Of a stretch of DNA of 64,000 nucleotides, positions 45,542-55,350 are shown in pieces. Source of the stretch: Leptolyngbya boryana PCC 6306. GTDB lineage: Bacteria > Cyanobacteriota > Cyanobacteriia > Leptolyngbyales > Leptolyngbyaceae. The number at the start of each line of letters is the position of its first letter. The stretch's first letter is position 1. The notes below the pieces were generated by a model, which saw nothing but the letters and a program-made list of their open reading frames with translations, searched no databases and was not told the DNA's origin. A program made the translations under genes and the position numbers. The stretch spans positions 5,102,577 to 5,166,576 of the forward strand of contig NZ_KB731324.1 in the NCBI RefSeq assembly GCF_000353285.1, read 5' to 3'.

Positions 45542-45764
45542 CGAATTATACTCTGGGTTCCAGAATTGTAATCACCATAATTTATCAGGTAAATCTTCTA
45601 CTTAACCATCATGAGGACACCTTGTATTAGAAGTACTTCTTTATACTAAATACATAGATCGCCTGGTTAAAGCATCCCTGGCGTGGGCATTATTGAGTTC
45701 GAGCTAAAGATGAGAGCAGTTCCCGATTGAGCCATAGGATGTCTAACAACCGTAAGACGATCGA

Positions 45765-47627
45765 ATGAAGATAAACTCACTGAATCAGGCAGATACCACG
45801 GGAGATCTGATTGCGATTATTGGTGCAGGCGCTAGAGGCTTAAGTGTTTTAGAACGAATTGTTGCATTCGCCAGAGCCGATCAGTTTTTAGCTCCGATTG
45901 TTGTTAAGGTTTTCGATCGTGATCCCTTTGGTGCGGGCTGCCACTCAGTCCATCAGCCCGAACATTTGTTGGTGAATACAATTGCTAGTCAAATCACTGT
46001 CTTTTCTGATCCAACTGTTCAAGGCTCAGGATTTCAGCTTGCAGGTCCTTCCTTCTATGAATGGCTTTGCGATCGAGATCGCTCTAGTTCTCCCCCTGAT
46101 CCAAATGCCTACTATCCAAGAAAGCGACTGGGAGAGTATTTAGCCTGGAGCTTTGACTACTTGTGCAGCTTAGCACCCACCACCGTTAAGATTGTCACAG
46201 TTTCAAAGTATGTCGTCGCAGCATCGCCGATCGTGGCTTCAGAAGGGACAATCTGGAAATTAAAAGATGAGTCGGGTGACACTCATTTTGTTCGATACAC
46301 TTTTCTCACCACAGGTCATGAGCAGGAGCCATTAACTCCAGAGCAATCCGAACAGCGATTGTTTCCGGTCTATCCTCTAGATCCAGCGGTTCAAGGAATT
46401 CAGCCTGATGAAACGGTCGCGATCGAAGGTCTAGGACTCTCAGCGTGTGATGTGATCTCGATGCTGACGATCGGACGAGGCGGTAAATTTAATCGCGAGC
46501 AAAATGGTCAAGTCTGCTATCAAGCTTCGGGTCAGGAACCAAAAATGATTGGCTTTGCCAGATCCGGGCTGCCGATTACGGCGCGCGCCCGGAATGAGAA
46601 AGAAGTGCGTGAGCAGTATCAAGCTCGCTTTCTCACCCGATCAGCGATCGCTCAACTCAAAGCAAAACATGGGCAACTCGATTTTCAAACGCAAGTTCTC
46701 CCATTGCTCTTAGCGGATATGGAATTTGTATACAGCAGAACTTATGTGCAAAAACACAAAGGTTTTACTGCTGCTCATCAGTTCTCGAATTCCTATCTTG
46801 CTGCCACACAGAGACAACGGCGATCGCTGATCGCTGCTGAGATTCCATTGCATCAGCACTTTGACTGGCAGCGCTTAGTCAATCCAATTCCCCCTCAAAG
46901 CTTATCGACATATGAGCACTACAAAACCTGGTTAGACAGCTACTTGCACGAGGATTTAAGTTCCGCGAACGAAGGCAATCTCTCGAACCCGTTTAAAGCA
47001 GCTTGCGATGTGCTGCGAGATCTGCGAGATAATTTGCGCTACGTCGTTGATTTTGGGGGACTGACTGAAGACAGTCACCGTTGGTTTGTCCAGACCTTTC
47101 TTCCTGTTATGAATCGCCTAGCAGTTGGTCCACCCAAAGCAAGACTTGAAGAAATGCTTGCCCTGCAATCCGCCGGAATTCTCAAACTTGATTTAGGACC
47201 TCATCCACGCTGTCAGTTTGATCAAACTCGGCGGCGATTCGTGATTCAAGGCATGTTTGAGCAGGTTGAAGCCCACGCGTTAATTCGTTCTCGAATTGCG
47301 ATGCCTCCTCCTCAAGCCAGTGCGAACCCCCTGCTTCGCCAGTTGATTGCAGATGGAATCTCTCGACCTTTTATGAATGGGCAGTTTCATCCGGGTGGCT
47401 TAGATGTCTCCAGCGATCTGAATCTGATTAGTCCAGCGAATGTTATATATCCGAACTTTTGGGTTTTAGGCACGCCGATCGAAGGACCGAAATTTTACAC
47501 GTTCATCTTGCCGCGCCCGTTTGTCAATTCGACAGCGCTCTTAGATGCCGATCGCGTTGTCCAAGCACTGCGTGATCAACTCACAATCACCAAGTCAGGT
47601 TCAGTCGCTGTATCAGCGTTAATTTGA
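45765..47627 (+). CDS. FAD/NAD(P)-binding protein
   Basis: This 620-residue protein has an N-terminal Rossmann motif LIAIIGAGARGLSVLERIV and a second glycine-rich site TVAIEGLGLSACDVISML. This resembles large FAD-NAD(P)-binding oxidoreductases such as those beside siderophore or natural-product genes (NAD_binding_9 type). The region VYSRTYVQKHKGF and the C-terminal NVIYPNFWVLGTPIEGPKFY are also characteristic. The substrate is unknown. The MFS gene begins within its stop region (TTGA), so the two are coupled. Confidence 0.8.
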   Translation: MKINSLNQADTTGDLIAIIGAGARGLSVLERIVAFARADQFLAPIVVKVFDRDPFGAGCHSVHQPEHLLVNTIASQITVFSDPTVQGSGFQLAGPSFYEWLCDRDRSSSPPDPNAYYPRKRLGEYLAWSFDYLCSLAPTTVKIVTVSKYVVAASPIVASEGTIWKLKDESGDTHFVRYTFLTTGHEQEPLTPEQSEQRLFPVYPLDPAVQGIQPDETVAIEGLGLSACDVISMLTIGRGGKFNREQNGQVCYQASGQEPKMIGFARSGLPITARARNEKEVREQYQARFLTRSAIAQLKAKHGQLDFQTQVLPLLLADMEFVYSRTYVQKHKGFTAAHQFSNSYLAATQRQRRSLIAAEIPLHQHFDWQRLVNPIPPQSLSTYEHYKTWLDSYLHEDLSSANEGNLSNPFKAACDVLRDLRDNLRYVVDFGGLTEDSHRWFVQTFLPVMNRLAVGPPKARLEEMLALQSAGILKLDLGPHPRCQFDQTRRRFVIQGMFEQVEAHALIRSRIAMPPPQASANPLLRQLIADGISRPFMNGQFHPGGLDVSSDLNLISPANVIYPNFWVLGTPIEGPKFYTFILPRPFVNSTALLDADRVVQALRDQLTITKSGSVAVSALI

Positions 47628-48844
47628 TTGCACTCTATACCTCCAGTCATCAAGTGAAGAGTTTTTATCGATCGAACTTTTGGTTCGCTGGTTTAGCGGC
47701 AACCTTTACAGGTAACGGTATTGGGCGATTTGCTTACATCACACTGATGCCTGTGCTGATTCAAGCTAACTGGTTTTCTCAAGAAGCAGCAGCCCAATTT
47801 GGCGTTGCAGCATTATTAGGTTATCTATTGGGGCCTTTCCTGATTCGGCGTTTTGGCTCGCAAGTAAACCGTGCAACTTTGATGCGGATAGCGATGCTGT
47901 GTTGTTCTAGCAGCTACTTTGCCTGTGCTTTTCCGCAAATGGGGTTTGGATGGTTTTATAGTTGGCGATTTCTTTCAGGCGTGGGTGGAGCGATTTTGAT
48001 GATTTTGGCTGCTCCTATGGTTCTTCCCCACGTTCGCCAGGACAGGCGGAGTCGCGTTGCTGGAGTCATCTTTTCGGGGATTGGGTTAGGTGCTGCCTTG
48101 TCTGGACTGCTGATTCCAGTATTGGTACAGATTCATATCAAGGTTGCTTGGGTGGCGATGGGGCTAGCTTGCGCTGGGCTAACACTGATGACCTGGAAAA
48201 CCTGGGCTGAACTGGAGGTTGCTCCAAATCCCTCCACGGTGACTCCGCCTGTGATGAAATCGCACTCTCTGAACCGGGGAATCGGGTGTCTCTTGATTGC
48301 CTATGCGCTGAATGCGGTCGGTTTTTTGCCGCATACCTTGTTCTGGGTTGATTTTCTAGTTCGAGATTTAGGGTTCTCACTGGCATCAGGAGGACTGTCC
48401 TGGGCATTATTCGGCATTGGTGCGGCTGTCGGCCCGCTCTTGACCGGAGTGATGGGAGATCGGTTGGGAGTGCGTCGGTGCTTGGTGCTAGGTTTTGGGC
48501 TGAAAGCACTGGGGGTTATGATACCTCTGTTGACACAAAAGCTTTGGATGTTGCATGGTTCTGCGTTTTTAGTTGGGATGTTTACGCCAGGGATTGTGAC
48601 ACTGGTTTCGACGTATTGTTTGCAGTTAGTGGGTACACAGGAACATCATCGGGCTTGGGGAGCGATGACGTTCTCGTTTGCTTTGACGCAGGCGATCGCG
48701 GGTATGGGGATGGCAATTCTACTGCGTCAAGTGAGTTCTTATCTTCCTCTCTATGCGATCAGTGCGATCGCGCTGGTCATCTCGACGGTTTGTATCCTGT
48801 GTATTCCTCAACCCGCTTCGATTCGCGCTCCAGAGTCCATTTAA
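47624..48844 (+). CDS. MFS transporter (YbfB/YjiJ-like)
   Basis: The 406-residue protein has about twelve membrane helices and begins at a TTG overlapping the preceding stop by 4 bp. The first transmembrane segment contains NGIGRFAYITLMPVLI, typical of the YbfB/YjiJ subfamily. An MFS loop-like RRFGSQVNRATLMR follows helix two. It is likely an exporter of the product made by the neighbouring oxidoreductase (inference from coupling). Confidence 0.82.
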   Translation: MIALYTSSHQVKSFYRSNFWFAGLAATFTGNGIGRFAYITLMPVLIQANWFSQEAAAQFGVAALLGYLLGPFLIRRFGSQVNRATLMRIAMLCCSSSYFACAFPQMGFGWFYSWRFLSGVGGAILMILAAPMVLPHVRQDRRSRVAGVIFSGIGLGAALSGLLIPVLVQIHIKVAWVAMGLACAGLTLMTWKTWAELEVAPNPSTVTPPVMKSHSLNRGIGCLLIAYALNAVGFLPHTLFWVDFLVRDLGFSLASGGLSWALFGIGAAVGPLLTGVMGDRLGVRRCLVLGFGLKALGVMIPLLTQKLWMLHGSAFLVGMFTPGIVTLVSTYCLQLVGTQEHHRAWGAMTFSFALTQAIAGMGMAILLRQVSSYLPLYAISAIALVISTVCILCIPQPASIRAPESI

Positions 48845-48847
48845 GCG

Positions 48848-49486
48848 ATGAAACTTTATCTGAATACGACTTCTCCCTTTGCCCGATGGGTATTAGTTTG
48901 CGCTCTAGAATATGCAGTTCCCGATTTGGAATTAATCTGGGTCAACCCGTGGGATACTCCCGAAACGCTAACTAGAGTGAATCCATTCTCTACGGTTCCA
49001 GTGTTGCAGATGAATCAAACTGAAGCTTTATATGAAAGTAGTATTATTGTTCGCTATCTGATTCCAGCCTCGATCGCGCAATCACCCTCTCTACAAGAAT
49101 TGCAGCGATTAGCCCTGGGTAAAATGCTGCTGGAAACTGCTTTTCGTCATACCAGTCTAAAACGCTATGCTCCAGCGGGTCTGCCTCCCCATCCTTTGAT
49201 TGAACAGACGGAACGAGGACTGACGCGAGTCTTACAAACTTTATCGGTTCAAGATTTACCGAGCTTTTCAGCCCAACAGCGACCAGATGTAGCAAGTTTA
49301 CAGATCGCGATCGCGTTAGATTACATTTCCTTTCGCTGTCCAGACTTATTTGTCTCTTCCGTCGCTCAATCGCTACAGGAGCAACTTCATGCCTATCAGT
49401 TGCGTCCTAGTTTTGAGTTCACGACTCCTTCCGCACTGGCAGCTCAATCCGCATCTATCCCGCTCGATGAATCGAGCTGTTCATAA
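48848..49486 (+). CDS. Glutathione S-transferase-like protein
   Basis: The 212-residue protein has a thioredoxin-like N-terminal domain (MKLYLNTTSPFARWVLVCAL; NPFSTVPVLQ; LYESSIIVRYL) and an all-helical C-terminal domain. The Ser-Pro-Phe-Ala segment occupies the catalytic site position, so a Ser-type GST is likely. It begins 3 bp after the MFS stop. The three-gene order suggests metabolism, conjugation and export of a small molecule. Confidence 0.82.
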   Translation: MKLYLNTTSPFARWVLVCALEYAVPDLELIWVNPWDTPETLTRVNPFSTVPVLQMNQTEALYESSIIVRYLIPASIAQSPSLQELQRLALGKMLLETAFRHTSLKRYAPAGLPPHPLIEQTERGLTRVLQTLSVQDLPSFSAQQRPDVASLQIAIALDYISFRCPDLFVSSVAQSLQEQLHAYQLRPSFEFTTPSALAAQSASIPLDESSCS

Positions 49487-49580
49487 AAACGGTGAGCAAG
49501 ATTAAGCAAACATGTGAGCAGGCAGGCAACAGAGAGACGGAATGGTAAAAAGGACGTAAGTCGTTGTTCAATCAGTCGCG

Positions 49581-50273
49581 ATGCCGAAAGCCGTTGTTTT
49601 ATTGTCCGGTGGTCTAGATTCAGCAACCGTCGCTGCCCAAGCGATCGCAGATGGATATGATGTGATCGCGCTTTCATTTCGCTATGGTCAGCGCCACGAT
49701 CGCGAACTGCAATCTGCTCAGGATATTGTCCAGCATTTGAAACTCTTGCAGCACTTCATTGTGGATGTGAATCTTGCCCAATGGGGCGGGTCAGCTCTAA
49801 CAGATTCAGCCATTGAAGTTCCAATCACAGGCGTTCAGCCTGATGAGATTCCGATTACTTATGTGCCTGGGCGAAACACGGTGTTTATTGCGATCGCGCT
49901 GTCTTTGGCAGAAGCTCAAAACGCAGCAGCAATCTATTTAGGCATTAATGCTATCGATTATTCAGGTTATCCAGATTGCCGTCCTGAATATCTTGCCGCG
50001 TTTCAGACGCTCGCTCAACTCTCGTCTAAAGCAGGATTAGAAGGGAATGCGCCGAAATTAATTGCACCCTTGATTACCGATTCCAAGACCGACATTGTGA
50101 AACGGGCGGTGAAATTAGGCGTGCCGATCGAGAAAACTTGGTCATGCTATCAAGGCGAAACCGAACCTTGTGGAATCTGTGACTCTTGCCGAATTCGCGA
50201 TCGCGCCTTGATCGAAGCAGGCTATCCAGAATTCGCAACAGCATCAGGAAGAGAATTCTATCAAAACTATTAA
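49581..50273 (+). CDS. queC: 7-cyano-7-deazaguanine synthase QueC
   Basis: The 230-residue protein makes preQ0 for queuosine synthesis. It has the ATP PP-loop [14 protein letters not shown], the family motif [11 protein letters not shown] and the zinc site [15 protein letters not shown] (four cysteines). [14 protein letters not shown] and [15 protein letters not shown] are also typical. Length is normal. It is a separate gene about 95 bp after the GST. Confidence 0.95.
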   Translation: MPKAVVLLSGGLDSATVAAQAIADGYDVIALSFRYGQRHDRELQSAQDIVQHLKLLQHFIVDVNLAQWGGSALTDSAIEVPITGVQPDEIPITYVPGRNTVFIAIALSLAEAQNAAAIYLGINAIDYSGYPDCRPEYLAAFQTLAQLSSKAGLEGNAPKLIAPLITDSKTDIVKRAVKLGVPIEKTWSCYQGETEPCGICDSCRIRDRALIEAGYPEFATASGREFYQNY

Positions 50274-50708
50274 GAAAACAATTCAAAATAAGTGCTTGAA
50301 ATCATGAATAAAAGCTTAAATCTAAATGAAAGTAATCTTCCATTCATTGATGAATAAAGTTGTGATGAAATCTAAAAAAATGGATCGTCGATTGCATCTA
50401 AGATCGACTAGATTTTTGCTCAACGATTCTTGAAAGTATTGGTGTAAGCCATTTGTAGCGCAGGTAACCTTCAGAATTCATCTTTTTTAGTGAATGACCA
50501 GTCTGAGTGTTTCTAAGGAAATTGAAGATTCGTTCTATAAAGTTTACAGGAAAGATTTCTAAAAGCTTAAAAGCTAAGAAAAACCGAAGCATAAAAAACA
50601 ATAAATGAGGATTCAAACCTAATCCTTGAAAGATTTTCAGCGAATTTCATCTAAAAAGAACCCAATTCGGCAGCCGCTATATTAAAACTCTAGCTTTGTA
50701 ACTCTGTC
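50274..50708. other. 435-bp AT-rich intergenic region
   Basis: No RNA gene was recognised here. On the minus strand a 72-codon frame starting at TTG (50398-50616, containing LAFKLLEIFPVNFIERIF) could be a gene remnant, but it has no good start or recognised family. Confidence 0.45.
50398..50616 (-). pseudogene. Possible remnant open frame, unrecognised
   Basis: The 72-codon frame begins with TTG. It encodes an aromatic, basic protein (FNFLRNTQTGHSLKKMNSEG, KWLTPILSRIV) that looks like the C-terminal tail of a larger protein. It has no clear Shine-Dalgarno and may be non-coding. Confidence 0.2.
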
Positions 50709-51095
50709 ATGGTTTTTCCGTCCACTTATATCCTACTGTTAGCTCCTCAACTTGAAGAATTAGACGGATTGGAATCGTTACTTCAACAAGTAGTACTCGA
50801 CGTTGAAATTGTAGAGAACGCCGATCAAGCGCTTGCGAAGGTTACTCAGAATCCCCCTTGCTTGATCATTTTGCAAGAGCATCTCCGCTCCGAAACCGTC
50901 ATTCATCAACTCAGACTGCTCTCTAATGCCGATCGCACAACCCTTGTCATCGTCACCGAAACCGATTCTCCAAGCTGGCTCCATCAAGAACAACGACCAG
51001 ACGTAGATGGGTTCTTGGTCAAACCCCTCAGTACTGAGGTTCTGTTCTCCTTAATTCACTCCGCCTCTGCCAGACACTACTGTCATCCTGTTTGA
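50709..51095 (+). CDS. Pseudo-receiver (response-regulator-like) protein
   Basis: The 128-residue protein has a receiver fold (YILLLAPQLEELDGLESLL; GFLVKPLSTEVLFSLI). The phosphoacceptor position is LIILQE instead of LILLD, so the key Asp is missing, and the early acidic pair is also absent. The switch Lys of VKPL is kept. It probably works by protein contact, not phosphorylation. No output domain is present. Confidence 0.78.
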   Translation: MVFPSTYILLLAPQLEELDGLESLLQQVVLDVEIVENADQALAKVTQNPPCLIILQEHLRSETVIHQLRLLSNADRTTLVIVTETDSPSWLHQEQRPDVDGFLVKPLSTEVLFSLIHSASARHYCHPV

Positions 51096-51895
51096 GATCT
51101 GCCCATTGACAGATTTCTCTAATTTATCTTCAGAAAGGTATAAAAATATCTGATTCTCTGTCCCTGTTCATCAGAGAAAGCTGACGAACAATAAATCCTC
51201 GTTATCTATAATTAAGTGGCATCAGATCTCGGTAATTTCACGCTTTTCGTCGAATTCAATCCCCAATTCTGGTGAGTACCCTGATTAATTAAGCTAATCT
51301 TTGGTATGTTTCAGTCTTCAAAAGATCGGCTACCGTTATCAACAGAGATAGATAGATTTACATCTTTTGGAGGACGCATCAAGAAATTAAGCGGAGATTA
51401 CATCAAGATTTTGCGCTAGATTTAAATTAGATTCGATGCCCCCTGCAAGAGACCCCAATCTTCTGCAATCTGGAGAATGCCTGTGCAAACCCAACAAAAG
51501 AGCCGCTACATCAACGGTAATGCGCTCTATCGAAATGGCAACGTGAACGCCAAGCACAGCACATTTAACCAAAATTGCAAATAAAGAAATCAGAAAGAGG
51601 GTGCAACTTTTGTGAGAAAGGCTACAATCGGGGAGACATTCCAAACATTTAGAAATAATGATCTCAAAAAATCGCGAGATGCCAACCGTATTTCCTCGGA
51701 AAATAAAAGTGGCAAGAGATTTTGAATGATCATTGACGCGATCGCTCTACTGCATACCAGCCAGATTGAATCGTGAGAGGTTTCTCGCGAAAGTCGTCGC
51801 CTCTGGTCAGTTAGACTGCATCGACCAGATCAGCCTCTGGAATTTCAGTGCTGGGACATTTTACTTCATTACTTAAGGAGCATGAGGAACGCGGC
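51096..51895. promoter_or_regulatory. Long leader region upstream of sigA
   Basis: About 800 bp separate the pseudo-receiver from the sigA start. A TACAAT (-10-like) is at 51623-51628, and a TTGACG is at 51732-51737 with only a poor -10 partner. Several promoters and a long untranslated leader are likely. A 35-codon frame is noted separately. Confidence 0.4.
51477..51584 (+). CDS. Possible 35-residue small protein
   Basis: The frame MPVQTQQKSRYINGNALYR... ends NQNCK. GGAGA directly abuts the ATG, too close for efficient initiation. Asn-rich composition is unusual. It could be a leader peptide of sigA or chance. Confidence 0.22.
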   Translation: MPVQTQQKSRYINGNALYRNGNVNAKHSTFNQNCK

Positions 51896-53023
51896 ATGAC
51901 CCAAGCCAAAGACTTACTTGTTGAAGAAGCATTCGACCCTTCAGAAGTGCTAGACGTAGACGTAGATCTAGACGACCTTGAGGATCTCGACGATTCCGAT
52001 CAAGCGGATGACGATGAAGAGGGGAAACCCGGTAAGGGACGTGCCACTCGTCGCCGGACTCAAGCTAAGAAAAAGCATTACACCGAAGATTCGATCCGGT
52101 TGTATTTGCAAGAAATTGGTCGGATTCGCCTGTTGCGCGCCGACGAAGAGATCGAATTGGCACGGAAGATTGCTGATTTGCTCGAACTCGAGCGGATTCG
52201 GTTCCGACTTGCAGATAAGTTAGATCGCGAACCAACCGACGCAGATTGGGCACAAGAAGTCAAAATGCCGCTGCAACAGTTCCGACATCGCCTGCATTTG
52301 GGTCGTCGCGCCAAAGATAAGATGGTGCAGTCGAACCTGCGACTGGTTGTATCGATCGCGAAGAAGTATATGAATCGCGGCCTGTCGTTCCAAGATTTGA
52401 TTCAAGAAGGCAGCTTGGGTCTGATTCGGGCGGCTGAGAAGTTTGACCACGAAAAAGGGTACAAATTCTCGACGTATGCGACCTGGTGGATTCGTCAGGC
52501 GATTACGCGAGCGATCGCGGATCAGTCGAGAACGATTCGCCTTCCGGTTCACTTGTACGAAACCATTTCTAGAATTAAGAAGACAACGAAATTGTTGTCT
52601 CAAGAAATGGGACGCAAGCCGACTGAGGAAGAAATTGCAACTCGGATGGAAATGACCATTGAGAAGCTGCGTTTCATTGCCAAGTCTGCTCAGTTGCCGA
52701 TTTCGTTGGAAACGCCGATCGGGAAAGAAGAAGATTCTCGCTTGGGTGACTTTATCGAATCGGATGGCGAAACTCCGGAAGATCAAGTTTCTAAGAATTT
52801 GCTCCGTGAAGATCTCGAAGGCGTTTTGGCAACACTCAGCCCCCGTGAGAAGGATGTGTTGCGCCTGCGTTACGGTTTAGACGACGGTCGGATGAAGACC
52901 CTCGAAGAAATCGGTCAAATCTTCAATGTGACTCGCGAACGGATTCGTCAAATCGAGGCGAAGGCGTTGAGAAAACTACGTCACCCGAATCGGAATAGTG
53001 TTCTGAAGGAATACATTCGATAA
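51896..53023 (+). CDS. sigA: Primary sigma factor SigA (RpoD)
   Basis: The 375-residue group 1 sigma factor directs housekeeping transcription. The N-terminus is acidic ([15 protein letters not shown]). Region 1.2 has [16 protein letters not shown], region 2 has [20 protein letters not shown] and region 4 has [19 protein letters not shown]. The start [13 protein letters not shown] at 51896, preceded by GAGGAA, fits cyanobacterial SigA better than the upstream ATG at 51848. It has its own terminator. Confidence 0.95.
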   Translation: MTQAKDLLVEEAFDPSEVLDVDVDLDDLEDLDDSDQADDDEEGKPGKGRATRRRTQAKKKHYTEDSIRLYLQEIGRIRLLRADEEIELARKIADLLELERIRFRLADKLDREPTDADWAQEVKMPLQQFRHRLHLGRRAKDKMVQSNLRLVVSIAKKYMNRGLSFQDLIQEGSLGLIRAAEKFDHEKGYKFSTYATWWIRQAITRAIADQSRTIRLPVHLYETISRIKKTTKLLSQEMGRKPTEEEIATRMEMTIEKLRFIAKSAQLPISLETPIGKEEDSRLGDFIESDGETPEDQVSKNLLREDLEGVLATLSPREKDVLRLRYGLDDGRMKTLEEIGQIFNVTRERIRQIEAKALRKLRHPNRNSVLKEYIR

Positions 53024-53044
53024 GGTTTAAAGTTCTTTGGTTGC

Positions 53045-53076
53045 AAGCCCGATGGCATTGGTCATTGGGCTTTTTT
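53045..53076 (+). terminator. Rho-independent terminator of sigA
   Basis: AAGCCCGATG and CATTGGGCTT form a stem followed by TTTTTT, about 22 bp after the sigA stop. Confidence 0.88.
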
Positions 53077-53142
53077 ATTGGGGAGTTAGGAGGCAAAGGA
53101 TCTGTCGCGCTAATAAATTGATTCGGTATTACACAAATATTT

Positions 53143-53625
53143 TCAAGTGGGTACGAGGCGCTGATAGGTTTCAAAGCGATATCCATCTTGCTGATCGAGG
53201 TTCAGCAATTCAAAATCTGAAAGACGATCGCGCCATTCGCAAAAGAACACATCACCGGAATAATTCCCTTCGACGATCGTTAACTCCATGCGATCGACTA
53301 CATCTAAAGCCTGCCGATAAATCGATGCACCACCGATGATAAATCGTTTCGCATCTGTACATTCCAAGGCTTGCGACAGCGATCGCACAAATTCCACTCC
53401 CTCTGCCTGTAAACTCTGCGAAGAGATGATAATATTTCGACGGTCAGGGAGGGGACGTTTTCGGAGATCAAATTCCCAAGTTTTTCGACCCATAATAACG
53501 GTATGATGCAGCGTGAGTTGTCGGAACCGTTTGAGATCTTCAGGAATTGACCACGGGAGTTGACCACGATCGCCAATGACCCCATTGGTTTGCGCGATCG
53601 CGGCAATCAAGATAATTTCAGACAT
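53143..53625 (-). CDS. folA: Dihydrofolate reductase
   Basis: The 160-residue enzyme reduces dihydrofolate to tetrahydrofolate with NADPH. Recognisable parts are IAAIAQTNGVIGDRGQLPW (substrate/cofactor loop), LPWSIPEDLKRFRQLTLHHT, VIMGRKTWEF and the adenine-site FIIGGASIYRQAL. The acidic catalytic residue falls in PEDLKRF. Length is typical. It is convergent with sigA and divergent from pipX. Confidence 0.95.
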   Translation of the reverse strand: MSEIILIAAIAQTNGVIGDRGQLPWSIPEDLKRFRQLTLHHTVIMGRKTWEFDLRKRPLPDRRNIIISSQSLQAEGVEFVRSLSQALECTDAKRFIIGGASIYRQALDVVDRMELTIVEGNYSGDVFFCEWRDRLSDFELLNLDQQDGYRFETYQRLVPT

Positions 53626-53782
53626 CTAACAGATTTGGGTCTATTCACTACGACGCTTTTCCACCTGGTTTTGCGGTCGATAATTTACTCAATTCATCAC
53701 AAACGAGATAAATTGTTGCAATTGATGATTACAATCTGTGAATCCTATAGCAAATTATCCACTTGTTTCTTATGGACTGTAA

Positions 53783-54052
53783 ATGGATACAGAGAATTAT
53801 CTAAATCACCCAACATTTGGGTTGCTCTTCCGGGTGTGTTTGGTGGAAGAGAATCGAGAATTATTCAGTACGCTTTACGCGCAAAGATTATTCTTCTTGG
53901 TGTTTAACAGTTCTGACGGATTGGAATTTGAGCCGATCGGACGCACCGATGCGAAGATGCTCGTTGAAGCTCGCATGAGAATCTTACGACGAACCGGGAT
54001 GAACAAGGAGTACGATCAACTTCAGATAATCCATAAACGCACTTTCCAATGA
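53783..54052 (+). CDS. pipX: PipX, PII-interacting coactivator
   Basis: The 89-residue protein is cyanobacteria-specific. It coactivates NtcA and is sequestered by the nitrogen regulator PII. The N-terminal Tudor-like domain is recognisable from NYLNHPTFGLL, RVCLVEENRELFSTLYAQRL and FFLVFN...LEFEPIGRTDAK. The C-terminal helices have EARMRILRRTGMNKEYDQL. Its stop overlaps pipY by 4 bp, the known operon arrangement. Confidence 0.94.
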   Translation: MDTENYLNHPTFGLLFRVCLVEENRELFSTLYAQRLFFLVFNSSDGLEFEPIGRTDAKMLVEARMRILRRTGMNKEYDQLQIIHKRTFQ

Positions 54053-54708
54053 CCGATTTGATCGATCGTATTGCCCAATTTCGCGCCTCAATTCCACCCC
54101 AGGTTCGAGTCATTGCCGTGACGAAAACGGTTTCGATTGAGGCAATGCGAGCAGCCTATGCTGCCGGAATTCGAGATTTTGGCGAGAATCGCGTGCAGGA
54201 AGCGGAAGTAAAACGCGCAGCACTGGCTGATCTCACTGATGTGACTTGGCATTTGATTGGGCACTTACAGAGTAATAAGGCGAAAAGCGCGATCGAGTTG
54301 TTTGACTGGATTCAATCAGTGGATAGCTTGAAATTGGCACAAAGGCTCGATCGTTTGGCGCAAGAACAAAATCGTCATCCGCAGATTTGTTTGCAAGTGA
54401 AGCTGTTAAGCGATCCCAATAAAGCAGGATTCTCTGTGGAGGAACTTTGGCAAGCGTTGCCCCAGCTTGCTGCTTTACCGAATTTGCAGATTCGGGGCTT
54501 AATGGTTATTCCGCCCCTTGATCTAGAGCCATCTGAAACATTGAAAGTCTTTCAGCATGCAAAAGAGTTGGCAGAAAAGATTCAGATTCAGAGCCATCTT
54601 CAACTGGATCAGCTTTCAATGGGCATGTCAGATGACTATGGTTTAGCCCTACAAGCAGGTGCAACAATGATTCGCCCAGGACGGATCTTATTCGGGGCAA
54701 GACGCTAA
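54049..54708 (+). CDS. pipY: PipY (YggS/PLPBP-family pyridoxal-phosphate protein)
   Basis: The 219-residue PLP-binding protein has the PLP lysine in VIAVTKTVS, the motif DFGENRVQEA, WHLIGHLQSNKAK and the C-terminal LSMGMSDDYGLALQAGATMIR. It keeps vitamin B6 and amino-acid pools balanced. It begins inside the pipX stop (ATGA), so the two are cotranslated. Confidence 0.95.
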   Translation: MTDLIDRIAQFRASIPPQVRVIAVTKTVSIEAMRAAYAAGIRDFGENRVQEAEVKRAALADLTDVTWHLIGHLQSNKAKSAIELFDWIQSVDSLKLAQRLDRLAQEQNRHPQICLQVKLLSDPNKAGFSVEELWQALPQLAALPNLQIRGLMVIPPLDLEPSETLKVFQHAKELAEKIQIQSHLQLDQLSMGMSDDYGLALQAGATMIRPGRILFGARR

Positions 54709-55350
54709 AATATTGTGCCAATTTTCAATATCTATGAGAGCGTATATAGTCCGCGAGCAGTGAAATCATGCCTAACGAATTGAAACTGCAAATATATGAT
54801 TCCGGCTAGTAACAAATACTACTAAGCCTTCTGGTGAATTCTCGCAAAGTGAAGCGATAAATTTGGCTTGTATTTTAATTGGCTAGGTTACATCAGACTG
54901 GATATATACGCCGGAATTCTAATGAAAAGCGATCGCTTTTTCGATCAGGAAAATTCTTGGTGCTAGGCGATCAATGCGGAAATCTCAACAGTTTGGAGTG
55001 GCTGGAAGGGTTTACGGCTCCGAATTGCAACAAAATTCAAAGAAAATTTCGGAAAATTGATCCAACTTTCAAAAGTATCGATACAATTGCACCCGGAGGG
55101 CAAAAAACTCCAAGGAAAGTATGCAACTCTGATGGCTGGATGTATACTAATTCATCAATCTCGTTATTTGTGCAGCAGTATAAGAACTTATCTAAGCTGT
55201 CAAACAACAAAATTGAATTTGCTTTCCGGCAAAGCAGCTTGGAAATGACAATCCAGTAATCAAATTGAATTCAGTGGTGACTCTGCTACTCTCAATGATT
55301 TGACCGTAACTTTTCAGAAAACTCGAACTTATTCGGATGGAGCGTGAACA
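54709..55350. other. 642-bp intergenic region before sepF
   Basis: No convincing gene was found. A frame of 126 codons (54879-55259) lacks homology, has unusual codon use and no ribosome-binding site; I treat it as spurious. The region probably holds the sepF promoter and leader. Confidence 0.45.

Noticed and set aside
51387-51644. 85-codon minus-strand frame upstream of sigA
   Set aside because: No recognisable family or start signal; it lies in a likely regulatory leader.
52220-52786. 188-codon minus-strand frame opposite sigA
   Set aside because: It is antisense to conserved sigma regions 2-4, with no recognisable domain.
54879-55259. 126-codon frame before sepF
   Set aside because: No ribosome-binding site, no domain, poor codon pattern.
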